In this document: in pieces, positions 9,301-19,315 of the stretch
Numbering within the stretch: the stretch's first letter is position 1
Layout: every line of letters begins with the position of its first letter
NCBI RefSeq assembly: GCF_045348435.1
Contig: NZ_CP157484.1
Span: 3,968,001 to 4,032,000 of the forward strand
Direction of reading: 5' to 3'
DNA length: 64,000 bases
Source of the DNA: Alsobacter sp045348435
Lineage (GTDB): Bacteria; Pseudomonadota; Alphaproteobacteria; Rhizobiales; Beijerinckiaceae
Notes under the pieces: model-generated
The model's database searches: none
What the model was told of the DNA's origin: nothing
Seen by the model: only the letters and a program-made list of their open reading frames with translations
Program-made: the position numbers and the translations under genes

Positions 9301-9824
9301 CCCTGATGCCCCGCACCGGTTTCGAGGATGTCGAGACCAACCCCGAGATGCGCGAATACGTCACCGTGCTGGTCGACGGCCAATTGTTCGGCCTGCCGAT
9401 CGAGTGCGTGCACGACGTGTTCATCGCCACCGAGATGACCCCCGTCCCGCTCGCCCCGCCCGAGGTGGCCGGGCTCCTGAACCTGCGCGGGCGCGTCGTG
9501 ACGGCGATCTCGCTGCGGCGCGTGCTGAAGCTGGAGGACGGCGGCCAGAGCGCCGGCCGCATGGTGGTGGGCGTCGAATATGGCGGCGATTCGTTCGGCC
9601 TGGCGGTCGACGGCGTCGGCGAGGTGCTGAGCCTGGCGCTGGCCGAGATGCAGCCTCCGCCGATGAACCTCGACCCGCGCTGGTCGACGATCGCCAAGGG
9701 CGTTCACTGGCTCGACAACGGCCTCCTCGTGGTCATCGACATCCACGCCGCCCTCGGCCCCGCGATGATGTCGGACGGGTCCCGCACGGCCGCGTTTCCC
9801 ATGCAAAAAGGTTTTCACCCATGA
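9297..9824 (+). CDS. cheW: Chemotaxis coupling protein CheW
   Basis: A 175-residue CheW-domain protein that bridges chemoreceptors to CheA in the signalling array. The core runs from EYVTVLVDGQLFGLPI through PPEVAGLLNLRGRVVTAISL and ends with GLLVVIDI. It begins in the ATGA that also ends cheA and its own stop overlaps the start of the response regulator gene in the same way, so the three genes are translationally coupled. It has a short extra C-terminal tail after the domain. Assignment is secure from domain and context. Confidence 0.93.
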   Translation: MTLMPRTGFEDVETNPEMREYVTVLVDGQLFGLPIECVHDVFIATEMTPVPLAPPEVAGLLNLRGRVVTAISLRRVLKLEDGGQSAGRMVVGVEYGGDSFGLAVDGVGEVLSLALAEMQPPPMNLDPRWSTIAKGVHWLDNGLLVVIDIHAALGPAMMSDGSRTAAFPMQKGFHP

Positions 9825-10186
9825 TGAAGTGCCTGGTCGTCGACGACTCGCCCGTGATCCGCAAGGTGGCCCGCCGGATCCTCGAGGGCCTGGATTTCCA
9901 CGTCGAGGAGGCCGAGGACGGCCAGCAGGCGCTGGCGCTGTGCCAGCGCGACATGCCCGACGCCGTGCTGGTGGACGCCGTGATGCCGGTGATGGACGGC
10001 TACGAGTTCCTCAAGACCCTGCGCCGCACGGCCGGCGGAAGCGCCCCCAAGGCGCTGATGTGGAACACCGAATACGACGTCGCCCTGGTGGCGCGCGCCA
10101 TCCATTCCGGCGCAGACGACGTGCTCATGAAGCCGTTCGACCGCGCCCTCGTGGTCGAGAAGCTCGCCCAGGTCGGCCTCGCCTGA
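9821..10186 (+). CDS. CheY-like single-domain response regulator
   Basis: A 121-residue receiver domain with no output domain. The acidic pair is D8/D9 (VVDDSP), the phospho-acceptor is D52 (AVLVDAVMPVMDGYE), a Thr lies in WNTEYD and the Lys in LMKPFD. It is coupled to cheW by a four-base overlap, so it is the likely target of this CheA and probably controls the flagellar motor or acts as a phosphate sink. Two adjacent ATG codons are possible starts. No cheB or cheR is present in the window, so adaptation enzymes must lie elsewhere. Class is certain; which CheY role it plays is not. Confidence 0.92.
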   Translation: MMKCLVVDDSPVIRKVARRILEGLDFHVEEAEDGQQALALCQRDMPDAVLVDAVMPVMDGYEFLKTLRRTAGGSAPKALMWNTEYDVALVARAIHSGADDVLMKPFDRALVVEKLAQVGLA

Positions 10187-10207
10187 CGCAGGCGCCGCAA
10201 CGAGAAA

Positions 10208-10232
10208 CCCCGCCGGGGTGCGGCGGGGCTTT
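10208..10232. terminator. Bidirectional hairpin terminator between cheY-like gene and ctrA
   Basis: Stem CCCCGCC (10208-10214) pairs with GGCGGGG (10222-10228) over a 7-base loop, flanked by A-rich bases on the left and CTTTC on the right. It sits between two convergent genes and can serve both. Confidence 0.75.
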
Positions 10233-10264
10233 CAGGTCGACGAAACCCTGGAGGGAGCGCCCGG

Positions 10265-10966
10265 TCAGGCCGGAATGCGCTCTTCGACGTCGTTGGGCTC
10301 GCGCAGCACGTAGCCGCGGCCCCAGACCGTCTCGATGTAGTTCTTGCCCTGCGAGGCGTTGGCCAGCTTCTTGCGGAGCTTGCAGATGAACACGTCGATA
10401 ATCTTCAGCTCCGGCTCGTCCATGCCGCCATAGAGATGGTTGAGGAACATCTCCTTGGTCAGCGTCGTGCCCTTGCGCAGGCTCAGGAGTTCCAGCATCT
10501 GGTACTCCTTGCCGGTCAGGTGCACGCGGGCGCTGGCCACCTCGACCGTCTTCTGGTCCAGGTTGACGATGAGGTCGCCGGTGGTGATGACCGATTGGGC
10601 GTGGCCCTTGGAGCGCCGCACGATGGCGTGGATGCGCGCCACGAGCTCGTCCTTGTGGAACGGCTTGGTCAGGTAGTCGTCGGCGCCGAAACCGAGGCCG
10701 CGCACCTTGTCCTCGATGCCGGCGAGGCCGGAGAGAATCAGGATCGGGGTCTTGACCTTGGCCACGCGCAGGCTGCGCAGCACCTCGTAGCCGGACATGT
10801 CCGGGAGGTTCAAGTCCAGCAGGATGATGTCGTAATCGTACAGCTTCCCGAGGTCGATGCCTTCCTCGCCGAGATCCGTCGTGTAGACGTTGAAATTCTC
10901 GGACTTGAGCATCAGTTCGATGCTCTGGGCGGTAGCGCTGTCGTCTTCGATGAGAAGTATGCGCAT
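10265..10966 (-). CDS. ctrA: Cell-cycle response regulator CtrA
   Basis: An OmpR-type response regulator that in alphaproteobacteria controls cell division, DNA methylation and flagellar genes by binding TTAA-N7-TTAAC sites. The receiver starts MRILLIEDDSATAQSIELML with phospho-acceptor D51 in LLDLNLPDMSGYE, and the C-terminal winged helix contains LTGKEYQMLELLSLRKGT and VWGRGYVL. The frame is open upstream to an ATG at 11008, but the conserved start is the ATG at 10966 (233 residues, the usual length). It lies close to chpT and flagellar genes it probably controls. Its upstream region holds GANTC sites and a CtrA half-site, as in Caulobacter. Assignment is essentially certain. Confidence 0.97.
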   Translation of the reverse strand: MRILLIEDDSATAQSIELMLKSENFNVYTTDLGEEGIDLGKLYDYDIILLDLNLPDMSGYEVLRSLRVAKVKTPILILSGLAGIEDKVRGLGFGADDYLTKPFHKDELVARIHAIVRRSKGHAQSVITTGDLIVNLDQKTVEVASARVHLTGKEYQMLELLSLRKGTTLTKEMFLNHLYGGMDEPELKIIDVFICKLRKKLANASQGKNYIETVWGRGYVLREPNDVEERIPA

Positions 10967-11087
10967 TTCAGGTCTCCAAGCTCGTCCCTTGGTCCGCAAC
11001 CGCAGCATCGACCGGCGGGACCCGGCTGAAGCTCTCAGGCGCCCCGAAGCGCGCCCTGATGATCTCGTTTTCCAACGTTACGCCGCA

Positions 11088-11316
11088 ATGGTTAACAAAA
11101 CCTGATTCTGATCCGCAAGCACCATTGCGCCCGAACTTCACGAATCGGGGTAAATTGTTGCTTGTGCAGCAGAAAAGACGAATGTTGGATCTCATGTAGC
11201 GGATTAAGCTTCTGTCCTAACCGACTCACCTGACTCACCCTTCGGAGCCCAGCCTCCGAAACTGTGCGACACACGAGTTCAGCCTGTGCATTCTTAATGG
11301 GACCGGTAAACGAATC
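11088..11316. promoter_or_regulatory. ctrA-fliI divergent control region: CtrA half-site and five GANTC sites
   Basis: The 364-base gap between ctrA and fliI holds the CtrA half-site TTAACCAT (minus strand, 11088-11095) and GANTC methylation sites at 11104, 11142, 11223, 11232 and 11312. In Caulobacter the ctrA promoter is controlled by CtrA itself and by the methylation state of a GANTC site. No ORF of note lies here. Confidence 0.7.
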
Positions 11317-11330
11317 GTTACGGACACGGC

Positions 11331-12668
11331 ATGAGCCTTCATGATCACGACCGGCTGCATGCGCTGCGCGCAGACCTCGCCAACCTGGACGAGCTGACGA
11401 TCTATGGCCGCGTCGCCAGCGTGCGCGGCCTCATGATCGAGGTGGCGGGGCCGCTCTCGGCCATGCATGTCGGCGGCCTGCTCGACATCGAGGTCGCGCC
11501 CGGCCGCAGCGTGCCCTGCGAGGTCGTCGGCTTTTCGGGCGACAGGGCGCTGGTGATGCCGTTCGGCGGCGTCGACGGGCTGCGGCGCGGCTGCCGGGCC
11601 GTGGTGCGCTCCGCTCCCGGGGGTGTGCGCCCGTCGCGCGGCTGGCTCGGGCGCGTGATCAACGCCATGGGCGAGCCCATCGACGGCAAGGGCCCCCTGC
11701 CCGCCGGCCCCGATCTCGTGCGCCTGCGCGAGGAGCCGCCGCCCGCCCATGCGCGGCGGCGCGTCGGCGAGCCGCTCGACCTCGGGGTGCGGGTGCTGAA
11801 CACCTTCACGACCTGCTGCCGCGGCCAGCGCATCGGCATCTTCGCCGGCTCCGGCGTCGGCAAGTCCGTGCTGCTGTCGATGCTGGCCCGCAACGCGGGC
11901 TCGGACGTGGCCGTCATCGGGCTGGTCGGCGAGCGCGGACGCGAGGTGCAGGAATTCCTGCAGGAGGACCTCGGCGAGGCCGGCCTCGCCCGCTCCATCG
12001 TGGTGGTGGCGACCTCCGACGAGCCGGCGCTGATGCGCCGCCAGGCCGCCTACCTGACCCTGGCGATCTGCGAATATTTCCGCGACGAAGGCGCGGACGT
12101 GCTGTGCATGATCGACAGCGTCACCCGCTTCGCCATGGCGCAGCGCGAGATCGGCCTTGCCGCCGGCGAGCCGCCGACCACCAAGGGCTACACCCCGACC
12201 GTCTTCACCGAGCTGCCGAAGCTGCTGGAGCGCGCCGGCCCGGGCGTCGGCGAGGGCGCCATCACGGGCCTCTTCACCGTGCTGGTGGACGGCGACGACC
12301 ACAACGAGCCCGTGGCCGACGCCGTGCGCGGCATCCTGGACGGCCACATCGTGATGGAGCGCGCCATCGCCGAGCGCGGCCGCTACCCGGCCGTCAACGT
12401 GCTGAAGTCGGTGTCGCGGACCATGCCGCGGTCCTGCGACCCCGAATTCTGGCCCGTCGTGCTGGCGGCGCGCCAGAACATGGCGACTTACGCCGACATG
12501 GAGGAGCTCATCCGGCTCGGCGCCTACCGGGCGGGTTCATCCGAGGAGGTGGACCGCGCCATCGCGCTGAATCCCGCCCTCGACGATTTCCTCCGCCAAG
12601 GTAAGGAAGAAGCAACCTCGTTGCGCGAAGGTTATCTCCGTCTCGCGGGGATCATGGCTGGTGCATGA
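11331..12668 (+). CDS. fliI: Flagellar export ATPase FliI
   Basis: The ATPase of the flagellar type III export apparatus, at the cytoplasmic base of the flagellum. The 445 residues match the family: an N-terminal beta-barrel segment, a Walker A motif GSGVGKS at about 173-179, the family block GLVGERGREVQEF, Walker B around DVLCMIDSVTRFAMAQREIGL, and GEPPTTKGYTPTVF. It starts next to the control region shared with ctrA. The next gene encodes FliJ, its usual export partner. FlhA of the same machine lies 7 kb away on the other strand. Assignment is certain. Confidence 0.97.
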   Translation: MSLHDHDRLHALRADLANLDELTIYGRVASVRGLMIEVAGPLSAMHVGGLLDIEVAPGRSVPCEVVGFSGDRALVMPFGGVDGLRRGCRAVVRSAPGGVRPSRGWLGRVINAMGEPIDGKGPLPAGPDLVRLREEPPPAHARRRVGEPLDLGVRVLNTFTTCCRGQRIGIFAGSGVGKSVLLSMLARNAGSDVAVIGLVGERGREVQEFLQEDLGEAGLARSIVVVATSDEPALMRRQAAYLTLAICEYFRDEGADVLCMIDSVTRFAMAQREIGLAAGEPPTTKGYTPTVFTELPKLLERAGPGVGEGAITGLFTVLVDGDDHNEPVADAVRGILDGHIVMERAIAERGRYPAVNVLKSVSRTMPRSCDPEFWPVVLAARQNMATYADMEELIRLGAYRAGSSEEVDRAIALNPALDDFLRQGKEEATSLREGYLRLAGIMAGA

Positions 12669-12730
12669 CGCCAGGATCGCCAGTGCAACTCGCAACCGCC
12701 CCGAACGGCTGCGCAGCGTGAGTAGAGTGG

Positions 12731-13150
12731 ATGAAATCGCGGGATACCGTCATGCGCCTGAAGCGCTTCCAGGTCGACGAGAAACGTCGGCGGGTGGCGC
12801 AGATCGAGATGATGATCGCCGACTTCGAGCGGATGGTCCATGAGCTCGAACGCGAGGTCGCCAGCGAGGAGCAGAAGTCGGGCATCTCCGACAAGGCTCA
12901 CTTCGCCTATCCGACCTATGCGCGCGCCGCCATGACCCGCAAGGAGAACCTCCAGCGGTCCGCCGACGAGCTGAAGACCCAGCTGGAGGACGCGCGCGCC
13001 GAGTTGGAGGCGGCCTTCCAGGAGCTCAAGAAGTTCGAGATCCTCGACGACCGCGAGCAGGCCCGCGAACGCGCCGCCGAGTCGGCGCGCGAGCAGTCCG
13101 ACCTCGACCGCATCGGCCTCGCCATGCGGGCGGGCTTCGCCCGCGCCTGA
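12731..13150 (+). CDS. fliJ: Flagellar export protein FliJ
   Basis: A 139-residue, almost entirely helical coiled-coil protein rich in Glu, Arg and Ala (DEKRRRVAQIEMMIADFERM, then ELKTQLEDARAELEAAF). FliJ is the stalk of the FliI hexamer and helps couple it to FlhA. Sequence conservation in this family is low, so the call relies on length, coiled-coil character and its place 62 bases downstream of fliI. A second in-frame ATG (MRLKRFQ, six codons on) is an alternative start and better resembles family members. Confidence 0.85.
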   Translation: MKSRDTVMRLKRFQVDEKRRRVAQIEMMIADFERMVHELEREVASEEQKSGISDKAHFAYPTYARAAMTRKENLQRSADELKTQLEDARAELEAAFQELKKFEILDDREQARERAAESAREQSDLDRIGLAMRAGFARA

Positions 13151-13195
13151 GCCGGCGAGCTTTCCCGATCCCGGCGGGCCCGACCCGCAGCCCGG

Positions 13196-13813
13196 TCACG
13201 CCCCGCGGGTGATCGGGATGTCGGGAAAGCTGTCGGGATCGAGAAGACCGGCGATCCTCGGATCGTCGGCCACCTCCACGGCGAGCCTGTAGGGCGCGAA
13301 GCCCGAGCGCCTGTAGAAGGCGATCGCGCCCGGATGGTCCAGCGTGCAGGTGTGCAGCCAGACCCGGCGCACCGCCTGGCCCCAGGCGAGCTCCAGCGTG
13401 CGGTCCATCAGCCGCCGGCCGAGCCCCTGCCCCGTCGCAGCGTCCACCAGCCCGAAATAGACGATCTCCGCCTCTCCCTCCTGGCGCAGGTCGATCTCGA
13501 CGAGCCCGATGTCGCGGCCGCCCTGCGTCGCCGCGAAGGCCATGACGCCGGGATCGGCCAGCACGGCCGAGACCTCCTCGTCCGACGCGCCCAGCCGCGA
13601 GAACCAGAACCACCGCTCCCCGATCGCCCGGTAGATGCGCTTGTAGCGCGCCGCCTCGCCCGGCCCGAAACGCTCCAGCGCGAGGTCGGCCGTCTCCGGC
13701 CGCGGCGCCCGGGGCGCGGGCGGCGCGCGCATCTCCAGATAGGTCACCACGGCCGCGATCTTGCCCGCGGGAACGTCCGAATAGCCGTCTCGAAGGGGGG
13801 CGTCGTTTGACAT
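13196..13813 (-). CDS. GNAT-family N-acetyltransferase
   Basis: A 205-residue acetyltransferase of the GNAT fold, which moves an acetyl group from acetyl-CoA to an amine. The acetyl-CoA loop is the segment GQGLGRRLMDRTLELAW, preceded by the beta strands IGLVEIDLRQEGEAEIVYFG and followed by RVWLHTCTLDHPGAIAFYRR, the usual motif B. The open frame extends far upstream antisense to the ABC transporter; the true start is the ATG at 13813 (MSNDAPLRDG). It is divergent from the DUF305 gene. The substrate cannot be read from the sequence. Confidence 0.88.
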   Translation of the reverse strand: MSNDAPLRDGYSDVPAGKIAAVVTYLEMRAPPAPRAPRPETADLALERFGPGEAARYKRIYRAIGERWFWFSRLGASDEEVSAVLADPGVMAFAATQGGRDIGLVEIDLRQEGEAEIVYFGLVDAATGQGLGRRLMDRTLELAWGQAVRRVWLHTCTLDHPGAIAFYRRSGFAPYRLAVEVADDPRIAGLLDPDSFPDIPITRGA

Positions 13814-13882
13814 GGATCCGCGCAATTCCAGATAGACGGGTCCTAGCCTAGGGCTTCGCGCCCCGTCCGTCAGGAGACCCCG

Positions 13883-14248
13883 ATGAAGATTGTGTCCGCC
13901 GCCGTCCTTCTCGTCCTGGCCGCCGGCGCGCCCGCGCGGGCGCAGCAGAGCCACGCCGGCCATGGCGCGGCCGCCCCGAAGGCGCAGGCGCGGTCGCCGT
14001 CCGACGCAGGCTACAAGGCCGCGATGGACAGGATGCACAAGGACATGACAGCGCCGCTGACCGGCGACGCGGACGTGGACTTCGTGCGGGGCATGATCCC
14101 CCACCACCAGGGCGCGATCGACATGGCCAAGGTGGAGCTGGAGCACGGGAAGGACCCGGCGCTGCGCAAGATGGCGGAGGAGATCGTCAAGGCCCAGGAA
14201 GCCGAGATCGCCGTCATGAAGGACTGGCTCGCCAAGCGCGGCAAGTAG
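13883..14248 (+). CDS. Exported DUF305 (CopM-like) protein
   Basis: A 121-residue protein with a signal peptide (residues 1-20, ending ARAQ) and a DUF305 domain: YKAAMDRMHKDM, then DFVRGMIPHHQGAIDMAKVE. The ferritin-like helical fold has conserved Met and His residues, and one member, CopM, binds copper in the periplasm. A short His-containing stretch (SHAGHG) near the mature N-terminus fits metal binding. It stands alone between the GNAT gene and the ABC operon. The family is secure; copper handling is inference. Confidence 0.88.
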   Translation: MKIVSAAVLLVLAAGAPARAQQSHAGHGAAAPKAQARSPSDAGYKAAMDRMHKDMTAPLTGDADVDFVRGMIPHHQGAIDMAKVELEHGKDPALRKMAEEIVKAQEAEIAVMKDWLAKRGK

Positions 14249-14282
14249 CGCCTTTGCGCCGCGTGAGAGGGTTGAGGAAAGG

Positions 14283-14303
14283 CAATTCATTTCTGATGAA
14301 TTG
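14283..14303. promoter_or_regulatory. Palindromic operator-like site upstream of the ABC operon
   Basis: Perfect 8-base arms CAATTCAT and ATGAATTG over a five-base loop, 57 bases before the first gene of the sugar-type ABC transporter. Position and symmetry suit an operator for a sugar-responsive repressor; no regulator gene lies nearby. Confidence 0.45.
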
Positions 14304-14359
14304 TTGGTGACAGGCCTGCCGATCTGTCCCACTGTCTCCCGAAAAGGGGGCGAGGCGGG

Positions 14360-15867
<1,508 letters not shown>

Positions 15868-15871
<4 letters not shown>

Positions 15872-16926
15872 ACTCCATCGAATCCAACGCCCTGGAGCCG
15901 ACGCCGGCCGAGATGCGCGGGCTTGCGCCCCGCGACCGGGCGCTGCGGCTCCTGCCGGTCTACGGGCTGCCGATCCTCACCGCGGCGCTGATCCTGCTGT
16001 TCTCGGCGCTGCTGCCCGAGACCTTCCCGACCATGCTGAACCTGCGCTCGATCATCTCCGACAAGGCCATCATCGCGCTGCTCTCGCTGGCCGCCATGAT
16101 CCCCATGGCGGCGGGCAAGATCGACCTCACGGTCGGCTACGGCATCGTGCTCTGGCACATCCTGGCGATCTCCCTGCAGACCCAGTTCGGCCTGCCCTGG
16201 CCGGTGGCCGTCGTGATCGTCCTGGCGCTGGGCGCGCTGGTCGGCGCCGTCAACGGCGCGCTTGTCGAGGTCGCCCGCATCGACAGCTTCATCGCCACGC
16301 TGGGCGCCGGCACGGTCCTGTATGCGCTGGCGCTCTGGCACACCGGCGGCCGGCAGGTGGTCGCCCCGCTGCCGGACGGCTTCCTGGCGCTGAACGGCGC
16401 GGTCCTGTTCGGCCTGCCGGTCACCGGCTTCTACGTCCTGGCGCTGGCGCTGGCGATGTGGCTCGTGTTCGAGCACCTGCCGATCGGCCGCTATCTCTAC
16501 GCCATCGGGGCCAACCCCAAGGCCGCAGCCCTCAACGGGATCCCGGTGCGGCGCTTCACGATGGCCGCCTTCGTGACCTCCGGCGCGCTCGCCGCCGCAG
16601 CCGGCGTGCTGCTCGCCTCCAAGCTGCGGATCGGGCAGGCCAGCGTCGGCCTCGAATATCTGCTGCCGGCCCTCGTCGGCGCCTTCCTGGGCTCCACGAC
16701 GATCAAGCCCGGCCGGGTGAATGTCTGGGGCACCCTGGTCGGCGTGGCCGTCCTGGCCGTCGGCATCGCCGGCATCCAGCAATTCGGCGGCTCGTTCTGG
16801 GTCGAGCCGCTCTTCAACGGGGTGACGCTGCTCGTCGCCATCGGCATCGCCGGCTATGCGCAGCGCCGCAAGGGCGCGGCCGCCCGCCGTCCGCCGCCGG
16901 CCGATCCGGCCCCCGCCCCGTCCTGA
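15868..16926 (+). CDS. Sugar-type ABC transporter, permease (RbsC family)
   Basis: A 352-residue membrane protein with about nine hydrophobic segments and the family block MAAGKIDLTVGYGIVLWHIL near the third, plus YAIGANPKAAALNGIPVRRF in the cytoplasmic loop and LPALVGAFLGSTTIKPGRVN near the end. It forms the channel of the importer together with the RbsA-type ATPase, whose stop codon it overlaps by four bases. The C-terminus is a Pro/Ala-rich cytoplasmic tail. Family assignment is secure. Confidence 0.94.
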
Positions 16927-16979
16927 CCCGCCGCCTTCACCGCAGCCAAAACAAACAAGCGCCAATCAGGGAGAGAACC

Positions 16980-18074
16980 ATGCTCAGACACCTCATCGCC
17001 GGCATCGCGGGGGCCGGCCTCCTGGCCGCCGCGGGACCGGTCAGCGCCGACGCCATCGCGGACGCCAACGCCTTCGTGGCCACCTTCGCGGGCCGCGCAA
17101 ACAAGTGGGACGGCCCCGTCGCCGGCCCGAAAGCCGCCGCCGGCAAGACCATCGTGGTCCTGGCCGCCGACATGAAGAACGGCGGCGTGCTCGGCGTCTC
17201 CAACGGCGTCGCCGAAGCCGCCAAGGCGATCGGCTGGACGGTGCGCGTGCTGGACGGCGCCGGTTCCATCTCGGGCCGCACCGCGGCCTTCGGCCAGGCC
17301 CTGGCGCTGAAGCCCGACGGCATCGTCATCAACGGCTTCGACGCCGTCGAGCAGAAGGCCGGCATCGAGGCGGCCGGGGCGGCCAAGATCCCGCTCGTCT
17401 CCTGGCACGCCGCTCCCGTGATCGGCCCGGTGCCGGGCACGCCCGTCCGGGTCAACGTCTCGACCGACGCCATGGACGTCTCGCGCGCCGCCGCCCTGTG
17501 GGCCTTCGCGGACGCCGGCGGCAAGCCCGGCGTGGTGATCTTCACGGATTCGACCTACGCGATCGCGATCGCCAAGGCCAACAAGATCCGCGACGTCATC
17601 ACGCAGGCCGGCGGCACGGTGCTCGAATATGTCGACACCCCGATCGCCGACACCTCGACCCGCATGCCGCAGCTGACGACCTCGCTGCTGCAGCGCTATG
17701 GCGCCAAGTGGACGCATGCGCTCGCCATCAACGACATCTATTTCGACTTCATGGGGCCCTCGCTGGCGGCGGCCGGCGTCAAGGGCGACGGCGCGCCCAA
17801 GGCCGTCGCGGCGGGCGACGGCTCCGAAAGCGCCTACCAGCGCATTCGCTCCGGCCAGTACCAGGCCGTGACCGTGGCCGAGCCGCTGAACCTGCAGGGC
17901 TGGCAACTCGTCGACGAGCTCAACCGCGCCTTCGCCAACGAGCCGTGGTCCGGCTACATCCCGCCGCTGCACGTCGTCACCAAGGCCAATGTGGAGTTCG
18001 ACGGGGGACCGAAGAACACGTTCGATCCCGAGAACGGCTACCGCGACGCCTATCGCAAGATCTGGGGCAAGTAA
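16980..18074 (+). CDS. Sugar-type ABC transporter, periplasmic binding protein
   Basis: A 364-residue periplasmic binding protein with a signal peptide (residues 1-23, ending VSADA). The mature part has the two-lobed Peripla_BP_4 pattern: KTIVVLAADMKNGGVLGVSN, then DGIVINGFDA and KIPLVSWHA, and later VVIFTDSTYAIAIAKANKIR. The open frame runs upstream, but the ATG at 16980 with GGGAGAG before it and a signal peptide after it is clearly the start. It follows the permease by 53 bases. The ligand is unknown; with amine-catabolism genes nearby it need not be a sugar. Confidence 0.93.
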   Translation: MLRHLIAGIAGAGLLAAAGPVSADAIADANAFVATFAGRANKWDGPVAGPKAAAGKTIVVLAADMKNGGVLGVSNGVAEAAKAIGWTVRVLDGAGSISGRTAAFGQALALKPDGIVINGFDAVEQKAGIEAAGAAKIPLVSWHAAPVIGPVPGTPVRVNVSTDAMDVSRAAALWAFADAGGKPGVVIFTDSTYAIAIAKANKIRDVITQAGGTVLEYVDTPIADTSTRMPQLTTSLLQRYGAKWTHALAINDIYFDFMGPSLAAAGVKGDGAPKAVAAGDGSESAYQRIRSGQYQAVTVAEPLNLQGWQLVDELNRAFANEPWSGYIPPLHVVTKANVEFDGGPKNTFDPENGYRDAYRKIWGK

Positions 18075-18249
18075 GCGACCGCGTCCCGCGCCGACCCGGC
18101 GGCCCTCGTCGGCCGCGCGGGCGGCGCGTTTCGGCGACCGTCTCGGACGCGCGGCTCGCCGCGCCTGCGATCGGGCTTGCGGGCGTCAGCCGCTTCGTGC
18201 AGGACATGCCGCCATCGAGGCCTGCAGGGGGGCGACCAGGTCGTCAGGC

Positions 18250-19293
18250 ATGAAACGCATCATGGATTTCATCTGGCCCCTCGTCGGGCTGGTCGCCGTC
18301 GTCTGGTCGGTCGAACTTCTCTACAAGAAGCTGAAAGCCGAAGCTGCGGTCGATCCCGCCGTCCGGGCCCTGCTGGAGCAGGGCGGCGTGTGGGACAACA
18401 TCCGCACGATCGCGGGCGTCATCGCGGCCAAGATCGTCGCCATACCGCCCCACGCCTATCTGCTGTGCGCCCTGTCGACCCTGGTCGCCTACGCGGCGCT
18501 GGCCTGGTACGACCGGATCGCCCTGATCCACCTGAAGCGGCAGAAGGGCATCTCCTGGTTCTACATCGCGACCTGCTCCTTCGTGACCTACGCGCTGTCG
18601 CACAATATCGGGGCGTCGGTGTTCTCGGGCGGCATGGTCCGCTACAGGGCCTATACGGCCAAGGGCCTCTCGGCGGCCGAGGTCGCCGTGCTGGTGGCGC
18701 TGTGCTCCTTCACCTTCGCCTTCGGCACCATCCTGCTGCTGGGCCTCGTGCTGGTCGGCGAGCCGCATATCCTGCGGCCGCTGGTGAGCCTGTCGCCCTG
18801 GTTCGCCGTCAACGAGACCGCAGCCCGCCTGGTCGGCGTGGCCATGCTGGCCTTCTGCCTGCTCTACACCATCGGCTCCTGGCTGCACTTCAAGCCGATC
18901 GCGTTCGGCAAGCTGGAGATCGTCTATCCGCGCCTGCCGATCGTGGCCAGGCAGTACGCGGCCGCTCCGCTGGAGCTGATCGGCGCCGCAGGCATCATCT
19001 ATTTCGCCCTGCCGGATGGAAGCCCGAGCTTCTTCATCGTGCTCGGCGCGTTCCTGATGTCGTTCTCGGCCGGCCTGCTGTCGCAGGTGCCGGGCGGCGT
19101 AGGGGTCATGGAGGCCGTGTTCCTGGCCATCATGCCCACCGTGCCGGCCCCGTCGGTCTTCGCCGCGCTGCTCGTCTGGCGGCTCTTCTACCTCATCCTG
19201 CCGCTCGTCTTCGCGCTTCCGGTGGTGCTGCTGTTCGAGCGCTCGCAGCTGGCCCGGGCGGCCACGCCGCTGGAGCCCAGGCCCCCCGTCTGA
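18250..19293 (+). CDS. UPF0104 / LPG-synthase-like membrane protein
   Basis: A 347-residue protein with about eight hydrophobic segments, related to the transmembrane half of lysylphosphatidylglycerol synthase (MprF) and YbhN. Conserved blocks are TYALSHNIGASVFSGGMVRY and LSQVPGGVGVMEAVFLA. The cytoplasmic aminoacyl-transfer domain of MprF is absent, so it is not a full lysyl-PG synthase; a lipid-flipping role has been suggested for such parts. The start is the ATG at 18250; the frame is open further upstream without conservation. It lies 175 bases after the binding protein and ends just before flhA, which is convergent. Confidence 0.85.
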   Translation: MKRIMDFIWPLVGLVAVVWSVELLYKKLKAEAAVDPAVRALLEQGGVWDNIRTIAGVIAAKIVAIPPHAYLLCALSTLVAYAALAWYDRIALIHLKRQKGISWFYIATCSFVTYALSHNIGASVFSGGMVRYRAYTAKGLSAAEVAVLVALCSFTFAFGTILLLGLVLVGEPHILRPLVSLSPWFAVNETAARLVGVAMLAFCLLYTIGSWLHFKPIAFGKLEIVYPRLPIVARQYAAAPLELIGAAGIIYFALPDGSPSFFIVLGAFLMSFSAGLLSQVPGGVGVMEAVFLAIMPTVPAPSVFAALLVWRLFYLILPLVFALPVVLLFERSQLARAATPLEPRPPV

Positions 19294-19315
19294 GGGCCGT
19301 CGGCGGCTCGCCTTC

